A stretch of DNA of 64,000 nt from NCBI RefSeq assembly GCF_019059575.1, contig NW_024881574.1, forward strand, positions 620,001 to 684,000. The letters run 5' to 3'. The translations under genes and the position numbers were made by a program. Under the pieces are notes generated by a model. That model made no database searches and was not told where the DNA came from. It was given only the letters and a program-made list of their open reading frames with translations. Positions 57,701 to 64,000 of this stretch are shown one piece after another (positions within the stretch are counted from its first letter, which is position 1; the number at the start of each line of letters is the position of its first letter). The stretch comes from Amphibalanus amphitrite (lineage: Eukaryota; Arthropoda; Thecostraca; Balanomorpha; Balanidae).

Positions 57701-60700
57701 TGGCAGTGCATCGCTGCAAAACATACCAGTAAATTACATGCAGAGTTTTACAAACATTTCTGGGACCGATCATACAACTAATTTCCAAATACGCTATACA
57801 TCAGCCCTGGACCACCACTCGTTTATTTATACGCGCAGTATATTTTCCCAATAACCGTTCGCCGTTCGGTTGCAGAGTGGCCGAGGCCGAGTGCTACCCG
57901 TATGAGTCCGGGAGCACCCAGACCAAAGGCACGTGCCGCACTCCGCGCCGTTCGAGGAGCCCGCACGAGCTCACGTGCACGAACGGCACGAGGGTGTCGC
58001 TGGGCCGGCGGGACATGATCGGGATGCAGCCACCCTACCGAATCGCCAGCGAGGAGCAGGACATCATGCACGAGCTGTACCACAGCGGACCCGTCCAAGG
58101 TGAGTGCAGATTGGCAGTCCAGGGGACAGAGCTTTTGTTATGTGTTTATTTATTATTGTATTGCTGCATTTGCAACTATCCGCGATGTTTGGTTTTGTAT
58201 AAAAAAATATGTTTGACCTCTATCTTATCATTTCCCCTTCTTTTACTTATTTAGTGCCCATTGTTACACACTTTTCAGGCATGAAATGACCTTTTTCCAA
58301 AGTCGCATTTCTTTCATCAAGTGGTGGTTTTAAGTTATTTATCAAGATCCCAGTTGCTTGATTGAAGAACAATTTACCCACAGCAAAGATGACAGCAAAG
58401 ATGAAGGGACGACTTGGTTTCACTTCTTAAAGAACGTCTGAGCTTCACAGAGCCATGAAATTTTTCTTCTCAGAAGATGACATACGGAAATGCAATGGAG
58501 AATAGATAGCTCCAGCTTGCCTAGATTTCAATAATTGTGTTTCTCCGAGGATCACAATCAAAACTCTTCTTTGGTAATTCCAGCTTTCAATACCGGCCAG
58601 CCTTCCGCTGAATTCCTCCATTCCGTTGTGCATACCTCACCCGCCAACCTCCTCACAGGCCGTGTTTGTTCAGCTGGTGCCGGCGCCTCTGCCGCCGTCC
58701 TCCCACACACTATCTACCAGCAGACAGACCACAATGCACTGACCGACTCGTGCACACTGCACAGCCGTCCTTACCGCGTGCACCGTGCACAACCGACCCC
58801 TCGATGCAGAGCGATTGAACGCTCAGAGCCCGTCGCAAAGTCCTGCCACCACCAGAAACGTGAGCTGGGCACGGAATGAGAGCAGCCAAGCCACTCCGGT
58901 GGCTGCGAAGAGTCAGGAGTTGTCTGAGGGTGCATTAGGCGGGGCAGGGCTTTGGAGGTCATGCACTGCTGATGGTGCGGTTCGGCTGGTGCGGTCCTTC
59001 TGATTGTGACACCTGACAATTGTTTGGCTATGTAATGGCCATGGGTGATATTACTGGCTGCGAAGAATGCCCGATTCAAATTACAAAACATCCAATTCAG
59101 ACTCATTTTACATTTACTTTAAAAGTCAACCACTAAATCATATCGTCATTTGGGATAACTTATCCCAAGCTATGTTCGTGACACCTAACAAACTTTTTGT
59201 TTCAGCCCACGAAATCTTTTGTGGCTTGATATATTTGTATGTCAAACCACGGCACCGATCCCCTCATAAATTGTATGCTATCGAATTAGAACTTTCGCAA
59301 CAGCGGGCAACATCCTTTTTTAGAACGGCTCCCCTGTGATCCACATAGCTTACCTACACTGCATGCTACGCGAACCTTAGTGTAGCCTTTCATCCGGGTG
59401 ACTCGTATTTCTGAAACGGATGTGAGCACCCCGAGCGGATGTGATTGCCCCCCCCCCCGCCCTCTCAACACAGTCACTCGAGTACGAGCCTGCCAAAATA
59501 CCGGGTGATTTCGGTCCAGTGATCTCATCAGGTGGCCCCACGAGCGAGAAAGAGTCATGGCGCCGTCAAAAGTCGACAGATGTGTTCTCGGATAAACATC
59601 GCTTATTCACGAAGATTTATGACAAAAACAATGCGGCTGTTTTGATCAACAAAAAACGGTTCTTTTCACTAAAGATATTGCTAGTTTCTTTAGAAATAAT
59701 GGGCAACAGTGACGTCATATAGTGTTTCTTTAGACAAAAATAATGCCTAGCCTAAAGATAAATTGTGTCCTGGAAACCTTATCACATAAAACTATTTTCA
59801 TCTTAACGTGCTTCCAATAAATGACCATGATTCTCCGATAATACGCCCGCGGCTGTTTTGGGCTGTGGATGGCCGTGATGACAGCCCACCGAGACGCGGT
59901 GACGGCATGACGATAAAATCCAGACAGAAAGGGCCAGGCTGGCACGCTGCCAGCCGACCGTCTGGCTACACCCGCCCAGCTGTTGTGAGCTCCCTGGTCA
60001 CATAGCCCCGGGCGGTCTATGCCAGGTCACGAGACAAGCAATGAAGAACCCGAACGAGTATGGGTGTCATCGTATTTTGGGGAGCAGCGAAGTCAATATC
60101 ACTGTAGTCGTGTTGATATGAAGTTGTTTTTGTTTCTATTTAAATTTGAACATAATTAGCCATTTTCACGACGGGCTATCCGATGAATGCACCTGATTTG
60201 ACCAAATCTGCACCTAATTTCTTCTACAGCAAATATCCTCATTTTATGAATTTATTTCAGTGTTTTAATCGATGATGCTCTCTGATAATATGACAAAGCA
60301 AGTATATGAGCAATTAGTGAAACCCCAGCTGATAGCTGCTAAGAGACACACTGAAGCTGAGTTGACCAAATCTGCACCTAATCTGTACCAGAAGTGCACC
60401 AAATGTGTACCAGCTGGCTGTCGTGAAAACGGCGATTATCAACTCAAAGCTGCGGTTTTAACTGCTTTTGAAGAAAAAAAAACATATGTTATCTGTAATT
60501 TGACTATACCAAAGTGGCGCAGCTAGATTGTTGTTCCATTTAACGCTACTTAGACGGCGAGACTGCCAAGAACATCAACTTAATCCGTCAAATGAAGATG
60601 AATCTCAGACGAACCGACCAAAGCAAGTAGCTGGAGTGCCGACTAACAAGCCAGCTCTGTAATGAAGACATTCACCGTTAGACGACACTGACCACACGAC

Positions 60701-61961
60701 TACCTTCTAATTAACGATAACCATCGCTTCATGTTGAGCTTGAGACGACACTTATACGATAAACATCAGAGCTCGCTAAATGGAGCTCATCTGCACCGGA
60801 TGTCAGTCATATTAGCGTGGGCGGCGGCGGACTGAGTGTGCTGAGAGCGGGGGCGGGTCGGGGGCGGGGGCGGGGGCGGGTGATATCACCTACCTTGCTC
60901 GGGAGGACCCCTGCACCGCCCAAAGTGTGGCAATTTCTCTGAGGAATGCTAGCGGGAGAGCTGGCCAGCCGTCTCCTGTGATGTTGGGAGATGCTCTCAC
61001 CCGGGCATGTTGGAGTAGTGAGTCAAAGGACGCCCCAGCAGCACATGTCTATTCCCTGTGGCCTCTGTTGTCATCGTGTCACTGAGGTCGGTAGGCCGCT
61101 GCCACCGGAGGCGACTGAGAGAAGGGGGCGGGGGCGGCGAACAACACCCTGCAAGACACCCTCCAGACGAAGGCAGACCGTAACCACCGTGGGCGGAGGG
61201 GCTGCCTCTCGTTGACCGTTAGCACTTTGGCGGCCTTGCTGCGGTGGGGCAGGGTCATATAGCTAAGCATGTCCGGTCCAGCAGCCGCCGGAAGGTGTCC
61301 AATGCAAAGACTACCGACCAAGAAACTATAACATAGCCACAGGCGCGGTCTGAGGGTGAATGTATAACTGCAGTTGGCTGGGGTAGGGTCAGGAACACGG
61401 GACGTGTCAAGTGGTACATTCTTGGGGCTGACGTCGACACGGGTGGCCGTTTGCGGTGGGTGTGTGCTCGATCGGGTGACCCAAGCCTAAACATGAGGCC
61501 ATTTCTGCGGCCAGAAAAGCCAGCAGGACAGCTTCCGTCTGGAAATCGTCGTGGTGTCATTACGTCATCGAAAGGTCCACTTCTGAAGTCAGATTGTGCC
61601 GTTTTTCAGCCAGTCAAAGGGTAAAAGGAACAAACATGGGCATACTCGTATCGTGATTCGGGGCTTGAAAAAATCACACTGTCGATAATAATGAAGCACT
61701 TCATCCGAAAAAAAAACAATGCCACCTGCTTCTGTTATTATATTACTCATCGGGGATAAATGTTTTCGGACATCTTATCCTTAATTTCTTTCTTTTTCTT
61801 TTGCAGCGATCATGCAGGTGCACGAGGACTTTTTCGCGTACCGCACGGGCGTGTACCGCGTGACCGGCCTGCGCTCCTCGTCTCGTACCGCGTACCACTC
61901 GGTACGCATCCTCGGCTGGGGAGAGGAGACGGGCGACCGTGGCCAGCAGGTCAAGTACTGG
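45515..61961 (+). CDS. Tubulointerstitial nephritis antigen-like secreted protein (TINAG/TINAGL1/Swim family), 7 visible exons
   Basis: Secreted matrix-associated protein. Family members bind laminin, collagen or integrins, and the fly homologue Swim binds Wingless (family knowledge). The 407 visible residues are in one continuous phase: signal peptide ([15 protein letters not shown]), a somatomedin-B-like Cys domain ([30 protein letters not shown]), a vWC-like Cys segment (CQF, NNCNTCKCE), then a papain-fold domain with [16 protein letters not shown], a [14 protein letters not shown] active-site region, [10 protein letters not shown], and a His in [13 protein letters not shown]. Ser (48354-48356) replaces the catalytic Cys, as in TINAG, so it is predicted to be non-proteolytic. 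The final exon with the NSWG region is not in the window. Several possible N-glycosylation sites (NYS, NET, NGT). Confidence 0.93.
45799..45870. repeat. 36-bp direct duplication
   Basis: CAGTTTCATTTGGAGCATGT, continuing GTTCCAG, occurs twice with a 36-bp period, in TINAG-like intron 1. A recent local duplication. Confidence 0.85.
46088..46364 (+). mobile_element. Small MITE, copy in TINAG-like intron 1
   Basis: About 277 bp, matching 60159-60433 in the same orientation (shared phrases ACCAAATCTGCACCTAATCT, GATAATATGACAAAGCA, CGTCGTGAAAACG). The ends are inverted in the sibling; here the left end is eroded. Class unknown. Confidence 0.8.
46879..47034 (+). CDS. TINAG-like exon 2: somatomedin-B-like domain
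   Basis: Acceptor CCCGCAG, donor GTGAGT. Eight Cys in the CC..C..C.C..C..CC..C pattern: [33 protein letters not shown]. It matches the TINAG N-terminal cysteine domain. Confidence 0.93.
47446..47512 (+). CDS. TINAG-like exon 3: short Cys-rich exon
   Basis: 67-bp exon, acceptor TTTTTCAG, donor GTGAGT. It encodes [21 protein letters not shown]. It was found because exons 2 and 4 do not match in phase without it; inserting it fixes both phases and completes the Cys pattern CNTCKCE across the next junction. Confidence 0.87.
47762..47960 (+). CDS. TINAG-like exon 4: vWC-like end and start of papain-like propeptide
   Basis: Acceptor TTTCGCAG, donor GTGAGT. It encodes [29 protein letters not shown] and [16 protein letters not shown], ending YPNDL. 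This parallels NYGWQAGNHSAFWG of vertebrate TINAGL1. Confidence 0.93.
48225..48526 (+). CDS. TINAG-like exon 5: inactive peptidase core
   Basis: Acceptor GCTCCAG, donor GTGAGT. It encodes [27 protein letters not shown] (Ser at the nucleophile position), [10 protein letters not shown] and [13 protein letters not shown]. The residues around the missing Cys are otherwise papain-like. Confidence 0.95.
48708..48800. repeat. GA microsatellite in a purine-rich tract
   Basis: A long GA run preceded by GAAA repeats, within a purine-rich region (48530-48840) directly downstream of the exon 5 donor. Confidence 0.95.
48841..50480. other. Intron 5 sequence without recognised features
   Basis: AT-rich intron. 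No exon, RNA gene or repeat boundary was found. Confidence 0.45.
52507..52584. repeat. Inverted-repeat arm (partner 56497-56585)
   Basis: Shares CATAGAGATCTTATATACAT, AGAGATGACA and GATTCAGTGGGTCTTTTTAA with the complementary strand of 56497-56585. About 80 bp with small differences; the arms enclose about 3.9 kb. Confidence 0.88.
52735..53240. repeat. Tandem array of roughly 125-bp units with CACGTG motifs
   Basis: Four units each containing a phrase like ATCTCGAGAACGGCTGAACC, GATTGCGCTGAAATTTGG and TAGGGACC(A/G)GTTAGTAGGGTGC. Between them are clustered palindromic CACGTG/GTGCAC sites. The last two units are most alike; the first two are decayed. Confidence 0.8.
53460..53600. mobile_element. 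Solo terminus of a TTAA-family element
   Basis: Extended terminus (CGGCAGGCGGTGG, then CGCGCGGTGGGGGG), a G-tract/C-tract hairpin with a T-rich core, then ATCTCCGAAACTACTGGACG, closely like the right end of 19933-22141 inverted. No opposite end was found. Confidence 0.75.
55093..56299. mobile_element. TTAA-flanked element, 'CCCTCGC' subfamily, copy 2
   Basis: TTAA at 55089-55092 and 56300-56303. Ends CCCTCGCCGG / inverted CCCTCGCCGTCCGACCGGGG. The left end is extended (second GCGCCGGCCGGGGG about 35 bp inward). The interior has AGGTCA half-sites and a 28-bp inverted pair (TATATAACCGCAATGAAAAC near 55587 and its complement near 55690). 1207 bp, no transposase. Nested inside the TA-flanked and hAT-like elements. 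Confidence 0.9.
57876..58099 (+). CDS. TINAG-like exon 6
   Basis: Acceptor GTTGCAG, donor GTGAGT. It encodes [17 protein letters not shown], an Arg/Ser-rich loop, then [16 protein letters not shown], matching KEIMKELMENGPVQ of the family. The preceding intron (48527-57875) is over 9 kb, mostly a nested transposon stack. Confidence 0.93.
58100..60158. other. Intron 6, left part
   Basis: No coding or repeat feature supported. A poly-C run at about 59450 lacks a matching TTAA terminus. Confidence 0.4.
60159..60433 (+). mobile_element. Small MITE, copy in TINAG-like intron 6
   Basis: 275 bp, with inverted ends GCCATTTTCACGACGGGC and GCTGTCGTGAAAACGGC. Sibling of 46088-46364. Non-coding. Target duplication not clear. 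Confidence 0.82.
60434..61806. other. Intron 6, right part, with a G-rich run
   Basis: GGGGCGGG-type repeats at about 60846-60885 could form a G-quadruplex. Otherwise nothing supported. Confidence 0.5.
61807..61961 (+). CDS. TINAG-like exon 7: histidine region
   Basis: Acceptor TTTTGCAG, donor GTAAGT (repeated three times downstream). It encodes [30 protein letters not shown] and GQQVKYW. Ends in phase 0 just before the expected NSWG exon, which I could not find up to 64000. Confidence 0.94.
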
Positions 61962-62044
61962 GTAAGTACCGAGTACAGCTCTGACATGTTAGGTACTGGG
62001 TAAGTACCGAGTACAGCTCTGACAGGTGAAGTACTGGGTAAGTA
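61953..62044 (+). promoter_or_regulatory. Triplicated 5' splice site after TINAG-like exon 7
   Basis: TACTGGGTAAGTACCGAGTA, continuing CAGCTCTGACA, is repeated with a 38-bp period, giving GT donors at 61962, 62000 and 62038. Only the first keeps the standard frame; 38 is not a multiple of three, so using the second donor shifts the frame. Confidence 0.88.
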
Positions 62045-64000
62045 ATAGTGGTGGCACTGACAAGTTATGTAGGTAATCGACGAGAAATGGGAACAGTACG
62101 AACTGGTGACTGGTGAGGCATCTTTACTGTTTTAGAGCACTTGCTTGTAACGGAGCCTTAATTAACTCGTAAAGACCCTACACTGGATGCAGCTGCCCTG
62201 CACTAGATGCAAGCTGAAAATAATGAAAATTGTTTTCTCCTTCCGCAAGTGCCGATAAAACCCAGAAGCGCACCAATGCACTACCTTGCAATCAATGCGC
62301 GTCAGGTTGATTTTTACAAGTCATTTTAGCGCATTATTGCAATGTAAAGAGCAACTTACAGAGACGCTGTTGATGTCCGCAGGTCATCACTACTACTGAT
62401 ACAGTGCGCAGCGCTCTACCAGCGATGCTTTGAATTGCTTCATTACGTTAATTCTGTCAACTCAATTGCCGCTCATTTATCAGTGGGTTTTATTGACAGC
62501 TCACAGCTGATGGTTTTATTGGATAGCCTTGGAACGTCTTTCAAATGAGATTTGCGCAGTAGCAACAAACAAGTATTTGCGATAGGACACTGCGTAAACA
62601 GACGCCGCCTCCAAAACAAGCGAAGATGTTTTCTTGACAGATCATATTTTATTTATCAGCAGTCATTCTGAAATTACACGCATTCTTCAAAAGCAGAGCT
62701 GATACCACTGCCAGGCCATTTTCACTTCCAGTTTCCAAGCGCTCTAAAATCACATCTCCAAGAGGAAGGCGGAGACATAAACCTTAATCTCCCCTCCCAC
62801 GGCGCCTTGCACCCCTCCCCAGTCCCCACTCATGGTGCAGACTGCGAACCAACGTGGCAACAGCGTCGTCCAGCGACATCCCCATGGTGCGCCACTTGCT
62901 CCCATCCGTCTCAGATGATTGATCTCAACTCTGCAGACGCTATCATCGCTCATCACTCACTCCGCACTGTGACACAAATGCCAAGCCTCGTCGGGAAGGC
63001 ATCGGCACTGAAACGGCTCTGGGACACTCGGTTTGACCTTGCTCCAATCTACACAGCCGAGCACCGCAGAGGGCATCCTGAGGGCTGGTCGATGCTCGGT
63101 TTTCTTACAGCACTCAGCTTCCTTCAGAGTTTTGTGGTCAAGTAGCTCGTGGGCGCGTGATTTTAGAAATGTGTCAGCATAAGCACCTCGCGAGTAAACA
63201 TCACGGGATGATATTTCACCAGTTTGATGGCCACATCAAGCTGAATCAAGACCTGCGCGAGCTGGGACTCTCAGGTGAAGAGCAGAACTCTGTCGGAGAG
63301 CTTTCGGCCCTGTGGATGAGTTGGGCGTGGGTGTGTTTTCGTTTGGATCTCAGCGCCTCCCTTCGCGTGTTCTCTGTTGTCCCCGGGTCGCCGGGTGAGT
63401 CGTATGATGTCACCAGCCGTGTGGGTGGGACCAGAGATAGATGGACATCTCGAGATTGCTTGCTCCCACACGCTGGATACCGATGAGGTGCACGCAACTT
63501 CTTGTCAACCACAATCTGTGATGTGGCGAGACTGGGATGTGGATGAGGGACGTCGGACTTCAGGCGTGCCATGTCAGAGACACGAACACAAAGTGATAAG
63601 CGATCATTATGTGAGAGAGGCCGTGGACGGATCTCGAAAAGAATATTTGGACGGTGTGTGGATCCGAATATATACTCCACAACCAAAGTCTCAAGTATAA
63701 AGAAAAGAGAAACACCTCGATTTTTGTTTTAAGTGCGCGCTTTTGTGCTGTTAATGTAAATCCTCTTATAGAAATTGCCTTCTTGTATGTGGTAAGACTA
63801 CAAAATTGCGTCAATAGGCATGGAACGCGATGGAAGGATGCTCCTAATGCACCAAACACCCATTTGACTCACCAATCGAAACACCATACCTCATTTGACT
63901 CACCACAAGAAACACCATACCTCGTTTTAGTTTCATCCGACAAAAGCAAGCCATCCATTTTTATTTTCTGTTTTATAAAAGAATAACTGTCTAGTGGTGG
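62045..64000. other. Intron 7 of the TINAG-like gene to the window edge
   Basis: The expected exon encoding the Asn-Ser-Trp-Gly segment was not found. Reading frames near 63157-63700 show no similarity to the family. No repeats recognised. Confidence 0.5.

Noticed and set aside
63157-63700. Possible last TINAG-like exon
   Set aside because: No NSWG or matching phase-0 start, and no similarity to the family C-terminus.

Overview
This is eukaryotic nuclear DNA, most likely from an invertebrate and probably an arthropod. Both genes have introns with GT..AG borders, exons are GC-rich at third codon positions, and almost everything else is transposon-derived. The species cannot be named from the sequence. 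A crustacean is a plausible guess, but it rests only on the general character of the genes and repeats.

Two host genes are present, both on the + strand and both partial. The first (exons 5876-13953) is the C-terminal part of a focal adhesion kinase. It covers the autophosphorylation tyrosine, the complete kinase domain, a proline- and Gly/Tyr-rich linker, and a FAT domain ending in a stop; the FERM exons lie off the left edge. The second (45515-61961) is a tubulointerstitial nephritis antigen-like (TINAG/Swim-type) secreted protein. It has a signal peptide, a somatomedin-B-like Cys domain, a short vWC-like Cys segment, and a papain-fold domain whose catalytic Cys is replaced by Ser. Its last exon lies off the right edge.

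The rest is a layered set of mobile elements. The dominant one is a family of roughly 0.9-1.2 kb non-autonomous elements flanked by TTAA (copies at 271, about 2048, 19933, 20592, 28529, 30468, 37555 and 55093). Their ends are asymmetric, as in piggyBac: one end carries a second copy of the terminal motif about 30-45 bp inward. Inside they are packed with AGGTCA/TGACCT half-sites, many of them in a conserved module enclosed by inverted arms. Two copies sit inside one old LINE, and removing each with one TTAA restores the reverse transcriptase reading frame exactly. One copy sits inside another.

Other elements: two TA-flanked elements sharing the terminus GGGGAGAGTGGGG (7636-8581 and 15719-19636, the latter filled with minisatellites); hAT-like elements with exact 8-bp target duplications (12876-13170 and 50489-57619); a 5.2 kb TA-flanked element nested in the second of these; a second TTAA-flanked MITE with unrelated ends (35243-35718); a 336-bp spacerless palindrome (39497-39832); and a 5'-truncated but long-open CR1/L2/Rex1-like LINE (42162-44591, minus strand).

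Two host splice junctions are themselves tandemly repeated. FAK has four in-frame 3' splice sites before its FAT exon, and the TINAG-like gene has three copies of the donor after exon 7. No RNA genes, CRISPR arrays or prokaryotic features were seen.
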